Source of the DNA: Shinella kummerowiae | GTDB taxonomy: Bacteria > Pseudomonadota > Alphaproteobacteria > Rhizobiales > Rhizobiaceae | Assembly: GCF_009827055.1 (NCBI RefSeq) | Contig: NZ_WUMK01000003.1 | Coordinates: 434,001-498,000, forward strand | Length of the DNA: 64,000 nucleotides | Direction: 5' to 3' | Shown: piece by piece, positions 1 to 11,895 of the stretch | Numbering within the stretch: position 1 is the first letter of the stretch | Layout of the letters: each line of letters opens with the position of its first letter | The notes under the pieces: generated by a model | Told to the model about the DNA's origin: nothing | Database searches by the model: none | Seen by the model: the letters and a program-made list of their open reading frames with translations, nothing else | Translations under genes and position numbers: made by a program

Positions 1-3000
1 TCTACGGCGACAGCGACGACATCGTCGTCGGCAGCGAAGTGGCAAACCGCGACCGCCCGGAAACCCAGACGATGATGGGTCCGCTCGTCAACACGCTGGT
101 TTTGCGCAACGACCTTTCCGGCGACCCGACATTCGAAGCCCTGCTTCAGGCGGTCAACGGCAACGTTCGCCGCGGCCTCGCCCATCAGGACGTCCCGTTC
201 GAGCGGCTTGTCGAAGCGCTGAACCCGGACAGGTCGCTTGCCGAACTGAACCCGCTGTTCCAGGTCAAGTTCGATATCCAGCACAATGTCGCGCCGACGC
301 CGGGTCTGCACGGCGTTTCCATCGAGCCCTACCCTCTGCGGGAAGTCGCGACGAAATACGACCTTCGCTTCAATCTTGAAGACGACCAGCCGGACATCAA
401 GGGCAAGGTGGAATATTCGCGCCAGATCTTCGACGAGCGCACCATCGCCGACATGGTTCGGCGTTTCGAAACGCTGCTGGCGACGCTGACCGACGATCCG
501 CAGCGGCGGCTTTCCACGCTCGCGCTGTTGTCGCCCGAGGAAACGATCGCCGCGATCGCGGCCGGCTCCGGGCCGGAGCGGGATTTCCCGACGACGCAGT
601 GCCTCTACGACCTCATCGCCGCCCAGACGGACGAAACACCGGATGCACCTGCCGTGACTGACGGCGAAACGGATTGGTCCTATCGCGAGCTGGAAGCGCA
701 GTCGTCCCGCATCGCCGCGGCCCTCGTCAACGCCGGCGTCAGGCCCGGCGACCGCGTCGGCATCTGCATGCGCCGCTCGCCCTCCATGATCGCCGGCCTG
801 CACGGCATTCTCCAGGCTGGCGGCGCCTATGTGCCGCTCGATGCGGATTATCCGGCGGATCGCCTCGCCTTCATCGCGGCCGATGCCGGGGTCGGCATCC
901 TGCTATCGGATCACCGCCCGGCCTTTGTGTCCAGCGATACGCTCCAGTTGCTCGACGTCAATACCCTGCCGGACGCGCGGCTTGAAACACGGACGCGTCC
1001 CTCGCCCAACGATCTTGCCTATGTAATCTACACCTCCGGCTCGACCGGACGGCCGAAGGGGGTCGCCATCGAGCATCGGTCTGTCGTCGCCTTCATGCAT
1101 TGGGCGCGGGAGCGGTTCACCCGCGCGGAACTGGCCTATACGCTCGTCCCGACGTCGATCAGCTTCGACCTGTCCGTCTTTGAGCTCTATGCGCCACTCG
1201 TTATAGGCGGGGCGTTAGTCGTCACGGATCATTTCCTCACGCTCCCCAGCCTTGCCGGCAAGGTGGACGTCACCTTCATCAACACCGTTCCGAGCCTGTT
1301 GCAGGAGTTGCTGCAGGAACATCGCCTGCCCGACAGCGTGCGCACGGCAACGTTCTGCGGGGAACCGCTCCCCGCCTCCCTTGTCGAGAAACTGCGGGCC
1401 GACTATCCCGACCTGCACATCCACAATCTCTACGGCCCGTCGGAAGACACCGTGTTCTCGACGGAAGTGCCGCTGCATGGGGCCGGTTATTCCGGTGGCG
1501 TCGTGCCGATCGGCGTACCGCTTCCCAACACGAAGGCCTACATCCTCGACCGAGCGGGACGCATCCGCCCGCCGGGTCTTTCCGGCGAGCTCTATCTGGC
1601 CGGCACCGGCCTGGCGCGCGGCTATTTCGGGCGGCCCGACCAGACGGCCGAACGTTTCCTGCCCGATCCGTTCTCCGACACTCCTGGTTCGCGCCTCTAC
1701 CGGACCGGCGACCGCATCAGCCGGAGCGCCGATGGCATGCTGGAATTCCGCGGACGCCTCGATCATCAAGTAAAGATTCGCGGCCTTCGCATCGAAACGG
1801 GTGAAATCGAGCATCACCTCGAAAAACATCCCGATATCGCCAAGGCCGTGGTCGCCGTGACCGGTGGTGCCGACAAGCAGCTTGCGGCGTTCATCGAACT
1901 TCGGGAAGGCGCCGCCTCAGATGAGACCGCCCTCAGACGGGCGGTCGCGCAGGTCCTGCCCGCCCATATGGTGCCGACCCTCTGGTGTTTCGTTCCGCGC
2001 CTGCCGCAACAGCCGAACGGCAAGGTCGATCGGGCCGCACTTCCCGCACTGACCGATGTCTCGGTCGCAGGCAAAGTGGCGCCGACCAATGACCTCGAAC
2101 GGCGGATTGCCGATGTCTGGGCCGAGGTCCTGCAAATCGAGGAAGTCGGCATCACCGACAATTTCTTCAAGCTCGGCGGGCATTCGCTTCTGGCGATGCG
2201 CATGATCGCCCGTCTTTCCTCCGCGCTTTCGACCAAGGACGTGCTGCGCACGCTGTTCGAATTCCCGCGCCTCAAGGATTTTGCGGCCGCAATCGCCGAA
2301 GCCCTCGGTGCATCTGACGCGCCCCACCACGGCGTAACGGCTCTGCCAGAGGGATCACCGGTCCCCCTCTCCTTCGCCCAGCAGCGCCTCTGGACGCTTT
2401 CGCAGCTGGAACCCGACAGCCCGTTCTACAACGTGCCCGCCGCCATCCGCTTCAGCGGCCCCCTGAACCAGACCCACCTGCGCGCAGCCTTCGAACACCT
2501 CGTCGCACGGCACGATGCCCTGCGCACCCGGATCGTCTCGGAAAACGGACAGCCGACGATCGAGGTTCACCCGCAGGCGGAACTGGATTTCGCTTCGCAC
2601 GAGACGAACGAAGACCGGCTGGCAGAGGATATTGCGGCGGAATGCGCCCGTCCTTTCGACCTTGCGAACGGGCCGCTGTTCCGGGCCAGGGTATTTTCCC
2701 TTGGCGCACAGCAGCATGTCGTGCTGATCGTCATCCACCACATCGTTTCCGATGCGCAATCCGTGCAACTGGTGATGCGCGACGTGGCCGGCTTCTACAA
2801 TGCGCTGGCGCGCGACGATGACACGCCGAACCTGCCGCCGCTGCCCTTGCGTTACGGCGACTTCGCGGCCTGGCAGCGCCAACAGCCGCTCGACGAACAT
2901 ATCGAATATTGGCGCAGCAAGCTCGAAAACGCCCCGCCGCTCCTGGAACTGCCGACCGATTTTCCGCGCGGCGCGCAACAGGATTTCAGCGGGCACAGCC

Positions 3001-6000
3001 TTCGTTTCGAGCTGAACGCGGATTTGACGACCCGCCTGGCCGGGCTTGCCATTGATCATGATGCGACGCCATTCATCGTGGTTCTATCGGCTTTCACGAC
3101 GCTGCTGGCCCGTTATGCCGGCACGAGCGAGGTCGTCATCGGCACGCCGATCTCCCAGCGGCCCGATCCGGCACTGGAGCAGGTCATCGGCCTGTTCGTG
3201 AACACGCTTGCCCTGACACTCGATCACGACCCTTCCACCTGCTTCTCTGGCCAGGTCGACAAGGTCAGGGACGTGCTGCTGGACGGCTTCCGGCATCAGG
3301 ATGCACCGTTCGAATCCGTGGTCGATGCGCTGGCGGTGCCGCGCAACTGGAGCCACAATCCGGTTTTCCAGGCGATGTTTACCTGGCAGGGCACGGAGCC
3401 GACGACCGTCGGCCTCGATGGTCTGGCGAGCCACCCGATGCCTCTACGGCAGGACACCTCGAAGGTGGATCTCACGCTCGATGTGCGACAGCGTGACGGG
3501 CGGCTGGCCTGCGCATTCATATACAGGACGGATCTCTTCCGACCGGATACGATCGGCAACATGGCCGAGGCCTTTCAAGAGCTTGTCGAATCGCTCATCG
3601 CCACACCAGACACGCCACAGGCGCAAATTTCGTTCCTTCCCGAAAGGCAGCGACAACAGATCGCGCAGTGGAACGATACGGCAAGGACCTACGCAGCGGA
3701 GCCGAACAGCCTGCATGGCTTCTTCGAGCGCAGCGCGGCGCGGACACCTGATGCGATTGCACTTACGGACCGCGCGCGCAGCCTGTCCTACGCGGCCCTC
3801 GACCGCCGTGCCAACACCCTGGCGCGGCACCTGATGTCGCTCGGCATCGGGCGTGGTGCGTGTGTCGGTATCTGCATGAATCGCGATATCGACCTCGTTG
3901 CCGCCATGCTGGCCGTGCTCAAGGCAGGCGCGACCTACGTTCCGCTTGATCCCAAATATCCGGTCGACCGCATCGCCTTCATCGCCCGCGATGCAAAACT
4001 GGCCCTTTTGCTGACACGAGAAGAACGCGAGCATTTCAGCGGATTGCCGATGCTCGACCCCACGACAGTATGGGGCAATGCGTTGGCGGAGCCCGATGCC
4101 GCAGAGCCTGAAGCCTCGCAGATCCCGGCGGGTGGCGTCGATGGCCGCGACCTCGCCTATCTCATCTACACGTCGGGTTCGACCGGTACGCCGAAGGGTG
4201 TGGCGATCGAACATCGCAATGCCGTCGCCTTCACGCACTGGGCGCTCGAAACCTTCACATCGGACCAACTCGCCGGCATGCTGGCCTCTACCTCCGTGTG
4301 CTTCGACCTCTCGATCTTCGAGATTTTCGTCACCCTTGCCTCGGGTGGCCGCATCTTCATCGTGGAGGATCTCTTCGACCTCCCCGACGCCCCCTTCGCC
4401 GATGAGGTCACGCTCATCAATACCGTCCCGACCCCGATGACCGAACTGATGCGTTTCGGCCCGCTCCCCTGCAATGCACGGACGGTGTGCCTTGCCGGCG
4501 AGCCGCTGCCGCCAAGCCTCGCCGCCGCGATCCTCGACAGCGGCACGGTCGACGGGCTCTACAATCTCTACGGCCCTTCCGAGGACACCACCTATTCGAC
4601 GGGCTACCGCCTTCTCGCATCCGGCGACCCCATCCATATCGGCAAGCCCATCACGAACACGCAGGCCCATGTGCTCGACGCAGCAATGCAGGAGGTTCCC
4701 ATCGGCATGCCGGGCGAGCTCTACCTTTCAGGCCAGGGCATTGCCCGCGGCTACCACGATCGCCCTGATCTCACCGCGGAACGTTTCCTGCCCAATCCGT
4801 TCAGCGAGACCGGTGCTGCACGCGTGCTTTACCGCACCGGCGACCGGGTTCGCCGGCTGACGGACGGCAATATCGACTATCTCGGCCGCTGCGACCGCCA
4901 GATGAAGATCAGCGGCTTCCGCATCGAGCCAGGCGAGGTCGAGGCCGTGCTGATGCGCTATCCGGGTGTCACGGGCGCAGCAGTGGACGCCTGGCGCGAC
5001 GCGTCGGGCTACACCCGGCTTGCCGCATGGGTGGAAACGGCGGCCCCCATCGCCAAGACCGGCCTCTCCTCCTATCTCGCCGACCAGTTGCCACGCCACC
5101 TCGTGCCAACGCTTTTCGCGCAACTCGACAAGCTTCCGCGCCTGCCGAACGGCAAGCTGGATCGCAAGGCCCTGCCGGATCCGTCCGTCGAGACTGAAGC
5201 AGGCGTGGAAGACGATGCACCGCGCGCAGGTTTCGAGCAACGCCTTGCCGCGCTTTGGGCAAAGCTGCTTGGGCGCGCGACGATCGGCCGGAACGACAAC
5301 TTCTTCGCGCTCGGCGGCGATTCGATCCTCGCCATCCAGGTCGTTGCGCTGGCGCGCCAGCAAGGCATCGCGATCTCGCCGCGCCACCTGTTCCAGTACG
5401 CCACGCTCTCCGCCCTGGCTGCTTCGGTTTCCAATCTTGTCAACGATGCGTCTGAGCGTGGGCCCTTTACAGGAGAGGTCCCCCTCGGCCCGGCACAGCA
5501 CTGGTTCTTCGAGCAGGACTATGCCGAGCCGAACCATTGGAACCAGGCGCTGCTGCTTCGCCCGAGCCGCAGGCTGGGGGCTGAGACCGTGCAAGGGGCA
5601 ATGGACGCGCTGCATGCGGCGCATGATGCCCTGCGCAGCCGGTTTGAACAGGGGCGTGGCGGCTGGAAGCAGATCGTTGCCGGCATAGAACCTGCCCCGC
5701 GCCTTCGCACCGTATCCTGCAGCGCGGAGGAATTCGCGGAGGTCCTGTCCACGGAAACGAACGCGCTGCAACGCAGCTTCGATCTCGGCCATGGCCCCGT
5801 CTGGGGTGCGGTTCTTATCAACCTTGCCGAGGGAGAGCAGCGGCTTGCCATCGCCGCGCATCATCTCGTGATCGACGGTGTATCCTGGCGCATTCTTCTC
5901 GATGATCTGGGCCATCGCCTCGCGTCGTCCGGATCGGCCGATGAGCCTCCGGTGCGCCTGCGCTCAAGTGCCTTCGGCGACTGGGTGCGCAAGCTTGCCG

Positions 6001-6845
6001 ATACGGACAATCTCGACGCCGAATTCGATTACTGGACAAGCGTCAGCAGCGGGGACAGCGCCCCCATTCCAGTCGACCGCGCCGAGGGCAGCAACCTTGC
6101 CGGCGACACGGAGCTTGTCGAACTTCTGATCGACCCCGAAATGACGAACCGCCTGCTCCAGGAGGTCCCGGCGCATTTTCCGGTCAAGGCGGACGAACTC
6201 ATGCTGGCGGCGCTCTTCGCCGCCGTCCGGCAATGGACCGAACACGACCGCCTCCGCATCGTTCTCGAAAGCCATGGCCGGCCGGATCTTTTCGAAACCG
6301 TCGATCTCACCCGGACGGTCGGCTGGTTCACCGGGCTCTATCCCGTGCTGCTTGAAGCCGATCCGCAGGCGGATGCCCGCGCGACGCTTCTTGCGGTGAA
6401 GGAAAGCCTGCGACGCGTGCCGAATGACGGCATCGGCTATGGCGTGCTCAAATACCTTCACCACAAGTCGCTGCCGCGGTTGGAGGACGTCGCCCAGATC
6501 CGCTTCAACTATCTCGGCCAGACGGATCAGCTGTTCTCCGGCGATGCAGCCTTTACCCGCGCTGCAGAAGCGGCCGGGGATGCGCGCGGAGCAAGCAATG
6601 CACGCGGCGTTCTTATCGACGTGAGCGGCATCGTCACGGGCCGGAAGCTAAGAGTCCGCTGGGCCTACTCCGCAAGGCAGTATGACCGCCGGACGATCGA
6701 AAGCCTTTCCGATGGCTTCCGGCAACATCTCGCCGCGTTCATCGACGTCTGCCTGAGCACAACGGACAGCGGCTACACGCCGGCCGACTTCCCGCACATG
6801 GATTTCGGTCAGGACGACCTGGAAGCCATTCTTCGCAATCTTTGA
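1..6845 (+). CDS. Non-ribosomal peptide synthetase (C)-A-T-C-A-T-E, 5' end outside window
   Basis: The reading frame is open from base 3 and already encodes condensation-domain sequence (DDIVVGSEVANR), so the gene begins upstream; the GTG at 39 is not a real start. Domains by position: C-terminal part of a condensation domain (3 to ~470); adenylation A1 (~595-2040, core YTSGSTGRPKG); carrier T1 (Ser of GGHS near 2184); condensation C2 (~2340-3640, HHIVSDA near 2740); adenylation A2 (~3690-5180, YTSGSTGTPKG); carrier T2 with GGDS near 5320; epimerization domain (~5480-6830, HHLVIDG near 5860, FNYLGQ near 6510). The GGDS form of T2 fits carriers serving an E domain. Hand-aligned to GrsA, the pocket residues are DLFNTCLVFK (A1) and DLFNCALTYK (A2). 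The second resembles alanine codes; the first is unassigned. It probably adds two residues, the second epimerized to D, to a cytosolic peptide chain. The uptake and FecIR genes downstream suggest a siderophore. Confidence 0.95.
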   Translation, partial: YGDSDDIVVGSEVANRDRPETQTMMGPLVNTLVLRNDLSGDPTFEALLQAVNGNVRRGLAHQDVPFERLVEALNPDRSLAELNPLFQVKFDIQHNVAPTPGLHGVSIEPYPLREVATKYDLRFNLEDDQPDIKGKVEYSRQIFDERTIADMVRRFETLLATLTDDPQRRLSTLALLSPEETIAAIAAGSGPERDFPTTQCLYDLIAAQTDETPDAPAVTDGETDWSYRELEAQSSRIAAALVNAGVRPGDRVGICMRRSPSMIAGLHGILQAGGAYVPLDADYPADRLAFIAADAGVGILLSDHRPAFVSSDTLQLLDVNTLPDARLETRTRPSPNDLAYVIYTSGSTGRPKGVAIEHRSVVAFMHWARERFTRAELAYTLVPTSISFDLSVFELYAPLVIGGALVVTDHFLTLPSLAGKVDVTFINTVPSLLQELLQEHRLPDSVRTATFCGEPLPASLVEKLRADYPDLHIHNLYGPSEDTVFSTEVPLHGAGYSGGVVPIGVPLPNTKAYILDRAGRIRPPGLSGELYLAGTGLARGYFGRPDQTAERFLPDPFSDTPGSRLYRTGDRISRSADGMLEFRGRLDHQVKIRGLRIETGEIEHHLEKHPDIAKAVVAVTGGADKQLAAFIELREGAASDETALRRAVAQVLPAHMVPTLWCFVPRLPQQPNGKVDRAALPALTDVSVAGKVAPTNDLERRIADVWAEVLQIEEVGITDNFFKLGGHSLLAMRMIARLSSALSTKDVLRTLFEFPRLKDFAAAIAEALGASDAPHHGVTALPEGSPVPLSFAQQRLWTLSQLEPDSPFYNVPAAIRFSGPLNQTHLRAAFEHLVARHDALRTRIVSENGQPTIEVHPQAELDFASHETNEDRLAEDIAAECARPFDLANGPLFRARVFSLGAQQHVVLIVIHHIVSDAQSVQLVMRDVAGFYNALARDDDTPNLPPLPLRYGDFAAWQRQQPLDEHIEYWRSKLENAPPLLELPTDFPRGAQQDFSGHSLRFELNADLTTRLAGLAIDHDATPFIVVLSAFTTLLARYAGTSEVVIGTPISQRPDPALEQVIGLFVNTLALTLDHDPSTCFSGQVDKVRDVLLDGFRHQDAPFESVVDALAVPRNWSHNPVFQAMFTWQGTEPTTVGLDGLASHPMPLRQDTSKVDLTLDVRQRDGRLACAFIYRTDLFRPDTIGNMAEAFQELVESLIATPDTPQAQISFLPERQRQQIAQWNDTARTYAAEPNSLHGFFERSAARTPDAIALTDRARSLSYAALDRRANTLARHLMSLGIGRGACVGICMNRDIDLVAAMLAVLKAGATYVPLDPKYPVDRIAFIARDAKLALLLTREEREHFSGLPMLDPTTVWGNALAEPDAAEPEASQIPAGGVDGRDLAYLIYTSGSTGTPKGVAIEHRNAVAFTHWALETFTSDQLAGMLASTSVCFDLSIFEIFVTLASGGRIFIVEDLFDLPDAPFADEVTLINTVPTPMTELMRFGPLPCNARTVCLAGEPLPPSLAAAILDSGTVDGLYNLYGPSEDTTYSTGYRLLASGDPIHIGKPITNTQAHVLDAAMQEVPIGMPGELYLSGQGIARGYHDRPDLTAERFLPNPFSETGAARVLYRTGDRVRRLTDGNIDYLGRCDRQMKISGFRIEPGEVEAVLMRYPGVTGAAVDAWRDASGYTRLAAWVETAAPIAKTGLSSYLADQLPRHLVPTLFAQLDKLPRLPNGKLDRKALPDPSVETEAGVEDDAPRAGFEQRLAALWAKLLGRATIGRNDNFFALGGDSILAIQVVALARQQGIAISPRHLFQYATLSALAASVSNLVNDASERGPFTGEVPLGPAQHWFFEQDYAEPNHWNQALLLRPSRRLGAETVQGAMDALHAAHDALRSRFEQGRGGWKQIVAGIEPAPRLRTVSCSAEEFAEVLSTETNALQRSFDLGHGPVWGAVLINLAEGEQRLAIAAHHLVIDGVSWRILLDDLGHRLASSGSADEPPVRLRSSAFGDWVRKLADTDNLDAEFDYWTSVSSGDSAPIPVDRAEGSNLAGDTELVELLIDPEMTNRLLQEVPAHFPVKADELMLAALFAAVRQWTEHDRLRIVLESHGRPDLFETVDLTRTVGWFTGLYPVLLEADPQADARATLLAVKESLRRVPNDGIGYGVLKYLHHKSLPRLEDVAQIRFNYLGQTDQLFSGDAAFTRAAEAAGDARGASNARGVLIDVSGIVTGRKLRVRWAYSARQYDRRTIESLSDGFRQHLAAFIDVCLSTTDSGYTPADFPHMDFGQDDLEAILRNL

Positions 6846-6853
6846 GGCATCCC

Positions 6854-8532
<1,679 letters not shown>

Positions 8533-8536
<4 letters not shown>

Positions 8537-9279
8537 CGCTACAGCAGTCGCGCCCAACCCTTCTGTGCCTTCCGCCGGCAGGCGTCGGCCCGAGCCTGTT
8601 CCGGCCCTGGACCCTCTCCGCCGCCGGCGCGATGCGGGTTCATCCGGTATCGCTCCCCGGCCGCGAGGCGCGCTTCAACGATCCGCTTCCCGCCAGCCTG
8701 GATGCCTTGGCCGACCGGCTGGCGGAAGAGCTGGAGCCGCAGATTGCGGGGCGCTATGCGGTGTTCGGCTATTCGATGGGCGCGTTGCTGGGCTATGAGC
8801 TCGGCCGTCGCTGGGTGCGCTGGGGCTTGCGCGCGCCGGACACGTTCTTTGCCCTCGGCTGCAACGCGCCCGATCGCATGGTGCTGGATCGAGAGCCGTT
8901 TCACACGATGAATTCACAGGATTTTCGCCAGGCCCTGGTGGATCTCGGCGGCATTCACGATGAGATCCTGAACAATGCCGAAGCCATGGCGCTGTTCGAA
9001 CCGGTCTTGCGCAACGATTTTCGTCTCTGCGAAACCTATGAGCACAGCCTTGAGCGTGGAAGGCTCGCCTGCCCGGCCCATGTCTTCGTCGCCGATGGCG
9101 ATGATTTCATCGGATGGGAGGCCGCCTGCGCCTGGTCCGAGTTCGTTGACGGTAAGGTCGAGATGCACAGGCTCGAGGGCCGGCATATGATCGACCGGAA
9201 CACATTCGACGTCCTGCCGGCGCGGCTGGAGGCGCTATGGCTGCACGCCGGAACCGTCGTCGTGCCGCAGGAAACCTGA
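8533..9279 (+). CDS. Type II thioesterase (GrsT-like alpha/beta-hydrolase)
   Basis: A 248-residue alpha/beta-hydrolase of the external thioesterase family found with NRPS clusters. The nucleophile elbow GYSMG places the catalytic Ser at residue 81. An acidic loop (VADGDDF) and a late His (EGRHMI) complete the expected triad. The N-terminal LLCLPPAGVGPSLFRPW is the usual oxyanion-side strand of this family. It starts at the ATG overlapping the stop of the C-T gene. The family normally hydrolyses misloaded or stalled acyl groups from carrier domains. No synthetase in the window carries an integrated thioesterase, so it could also release the product; that is inference. Confidence 0.9.
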
Positions 9280-9380
9280 CTTTCGAAAACGTTAAATTTT
9301 TCTTTAGGCCGGAGTCCCAAAGCGAGACCTCCAATCGTCAGACCCTATGAGCGGTGTGTGATCCGTTTCGAGTGGTGGAC

Positions 9381-9401
9381 TGCGGCGCCTTGAACGCCGC
9401 A
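9381..9401 (+). promoter_or_regulatory. Hairpin in the leader of the TonB receptor gene
   Basis: TGCGGCG (9381-9387) and CGCCGCA (9395-9401) form a perfect 7-bp inverted repeat with a 7-base loop. It ends seven bases before the G-rich ribosome site (9408-9412) of the receptor gene. A short AT-rich patch (9287-9306) just after the thioesterase stop could hold the promoter. No convincing iron-regulator site was found in this 138-base gap. Confidence 0.45.
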
Positions 9402-9417
9402 CGATTTGGGGGTTTTG

Positions 9418-11838
9418 ATGAAGAAGAATGTTTCCGTCAGGGCGGGCCTGCGGGCGGCGCTGCTGGCCGGTACGGCCGCTTTTGTGTTCAGTCCGGTAAC
9501 GGCGGCTATCGCACAGGCGCAGACGCAATCGGCAGAGCGGTCGATCACGGTGCCGGCAGGTCCCCTGACCCCGGCGCTGAACAGCCTTGCCGCCCAGACC
9601 GGGCTTCAGATTCTTTATGACGCCTCCCTCGCCGAGGGCAAGACCACATCCGGCACGCGCGGCAACCTGACGCCTGAGCAGGCGCTGAACACCGTGCTTG
9701 CCGGCACGGGCGTGGACGCCCGCTTTGCCGGCAGCAACCAGGTGACGCTCAGCATCGACCCGGCAGCAACGGGTGCCACCACCGGGCAGACGGAAGAGGG
9801 CGCAACCCTTCTGGAGGAAATCAGGATCTACGGCGCGCGCAACGCGACGACGCTGAACAACACGACCGCGAGCGTCGGCATCGTCGATGCAAAGGCGCTT
9901 GAAGACAGCCAGATAAGATATACACAGGACGCCTACCGCCGTCTTGCGAACGTGATGGACAGTGCGACGGTCAATTCCGGCTTCGTGATCCGCGGCATGA
10001 GCTCCGAAGGCCTCGTTCCTTCCGGTGGGCCGGCCGGCTCGCTCTATGTGGATGGCATTCTCCAGACCCGCTACAATGCACGTTTCGGTGCCCGAAACCT
10101 TTGGGATGTCGAACAGGTCGAGGTCTATCGCGGCCCGCAGTCAACACTCTCCGGTCGTGCGGCCATGACGGGGGCGGTGTACATCAAATCGAAGGACCCG
10201 ACCTTCGACAAGGAAGCCGAATTGTCGAGCACCGTCGGCAGCAACGACCTAGTGGGCGGCGCCTTCATGGTGAACACGCCGCTTGTCGAGGATCAAATTG
10301 CGCTGCGTATTTCGGGTGCGTTCGAGCGGTCTCACGCGGAGCCACGCTACTCCGACTTCAAACACTACGACAATTTCGATGACCTTACGACAGATATCAG
10401 CGGAACAATCCGCGCCAAGCTGCTCATCACGCCGTCGGAAATGCCGGATACCCGTGCACTTGTGACCTACTCTTATTCGAAAGATCGGCCGAACGACGCA
10501 CTGGTTGGCCTAAAAAGTGGGCGGGGCGATTTCAACAACAACCCTGTCACCTATACAGAATATCGCTGGACCGAAGCTCACAACTTTGGGCTCGAAATCA
10601 CGCACGACTTCTCGGATGCCCTTCGCCTCACGTCGCAAACCGGCTTCCACTACGGCATCAACAATCGGCGCTCCATCGATGAAGGCACGATTGGCGTCCC
10701 GGGCAATCTCCTCGGAGTGAACGGCATCACAGGTGAAGATGACAATTCGATCTTCACCCAGGAATTTCGCCTGAATTACGAGGCAGATCGGTGGAAGTGG
10801 GTTGCAGGCGTCTATGGCAGCTATGAGACTTGGGACGGCGCGACCGATATCGCAATATTCGATACGTATCAGCAGAGTGACTCCCAGGAGCGGGAAACAT
10901 CTAACTTCGCTATATTTGGGGAGGCGACCTATGAATTTGCCCCAACCTGGTTCGCAACGCTCGGCGGCCGCCTGGATTATCTGAAGGACAAAGATCTTCA
11001 GAAAAATTACTTCGGCGGAATCAACCCGGACCCCGTTCTTGTCGGAAAAACTTCGTCCCTCAGCGAGTTGAACTTTGTTCCGAAGATCGGCCTTGCCAAA
11101 GAATTTGGCGACAATCACACTGTCGGCTTGAGCTATACGCAAGGTTTCCGCTCGGGTGGATCTTATGTCAACCGTACAGATCCAGAGCTTGCACTCGTAA
11201 CGTATGACCCTGAATATTCTCAGAGCTACGAGTTGTCCTACAAAGGACATCTTCTGGATGACCGGCTGACCCTCAACGCCAATCTCTTCTACACTAAGTA
11301 TGAAGACCAGCAGATCGAAATCCGCCCCAACTCAACCATTCCGGGTTATCGCATCATTCAAAACGCCGCGTCCTCACGCGCGTGGGGATTTGAAATCGAG
11401 CCGACCTATCAAGTCAACGACCAGTTCTCGGCATTCGCCTCCATCGGATATCTGAACACAAAATTCCTATCTTTCGATTTTGGCGAAGGCGAAGACGCAC
11501 TCGATTTTTCTGGAGAATCCTTCCCTGAAGCACCGGAATGGACGTTCGGCTTCGGTGGCCGGTATGAGTTTGAAAACGGCGTTTTTGTTGGCGCCGACGC
11601 CAAATACACCACCGACTACAATTCCCGTTTTGGTACGAAGGGCATGTACAAGATCGACTCCCGTTTCCTCGTGAACGCCCAGACGGGCTTCAAAAAGGAC
11701 AACTGGGAAGTCACGGCTTTCGTGGAGAATCTCACCGATGAGAAGTATTTCACAGTGGTTGATTCAGATTATTCCCTGCCATTTGGTCAAGCCGGCAAGC
11801 GCCGGTCTTTTGGCCTGAATGTCCGCACCAAGTTCTAA
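9418..11838 (+). CDS. TonB-dependent siderophore receptor with N-terminal signalling (STN) domain
   Basis: An outer-membrane receptor of about 806 residues. A signal peptide (KKNVSVRAGLRAALLAGTAA then a cleavage site near AIAQAQ) is followed by an STN domain (residues ~35-110: SITVPAGPLTPALNSLAAQT through QVTLSID). A plug begins near LEEIRIYGAR, and a 22-strand-type barrel ends in a terminal Phe (NVRTKF). The STN domain is the feature that lets FecA-type receptors signal to a FecR protein, and fecI/fecR-type genes lie downstream. The ATG at 9418 is chosen over the TTG at 9406 because GGGGG precedes it. It probably imports the ferric form of the peptide made by the synthetase genes just upstream. 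Confidence 0.93.
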   Translation: MKKNVSVRAGLRAALLAGTAAFVFSPVTAAIAQAQTQSAERSITVPAGPLTPALNSLAAQTGLQILYDASLAEGKTTSGTRGNLTPEQALNTVLAGTGVDARFAGSNQVTLSIDPAATGATTGQTEEGATLLEEIRIYGARNATTLNNTTASVGIVDAKALEDSQIRYTQDAYRRLANVMDSATVNSGFVIRGMSSEGLVPSGGPAGSLYVDGILQTRYNARFGARNLWDVEQVEVYRGPQSTLSGRAAMTGAVYIKSKDPTFDKEAELSSTVGSNDLVGGAFMVNTPLVEDQIALRISGAFERSHAEPRYSDFKHYDNFDDLTTDISGTIRAKLLITPSEMPDTRALVTYSYSKDRPNDALVGLKSGRGDFNNNPVTYTEYRWTEAHNFGLEITHDFSDALRLTSQTGFHYGINNRRSIDEGTIGVPGNLLGVNGITGEDDNSIFTQEFRLNYEADRWKWVAGVYGSYETWDGATDIAIFDTYQQSDSQERETSNFAIFGEATYEFAPTWFATLGGRLDYLKDKDLQKNYFGGINPDPVLVGKTSSLSELNFVPKIGLAKEFGDNHTVGLSYTQGFRSGGSYVNRTDPELALVTYDPEYSQSYELSYKGHLLDDRLTLNANLFYTKYEDQQIEIRPNSTIPGYRIIQNAASSRAWGFEIEPTYQVNDQFSAFASIGYLNTKFLSFDFGEGEDALDFSGESFPEAPEWTFGFGGRYEFENGVFVGADAKYTTDYNSRFGTKGMYKIDSRFLVNAQTGFKKDNWEVTAFVENLTDEKYFTVVDSDYSLPFGQAGKRRSFGLNVRTKF

Positions 11839-11846
11839 AAAGCACA

Positions 11847-11872
11847 GCTTGCGGGGCCCACGCCCCGCAAGC
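11847..11872 (+). terminator. Strong hairpin after the receptor gene
   Basis: GCTTGCGGGG (11847-11856) pairs perfectly with CCCCGCAAGC (11863-11872) across a 6-base loop, eight bases after the receptor stop. Only a weak T-rich tail (CTTTCT) follows. It may act as a partial terminator or as a 3'-end stabiliser that lets the receptor be made in excess of the transporter genes. Confidence 0.55.
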
Positions 11873-11895
11873 CACTTTCTGTTCATCCATCTGAA

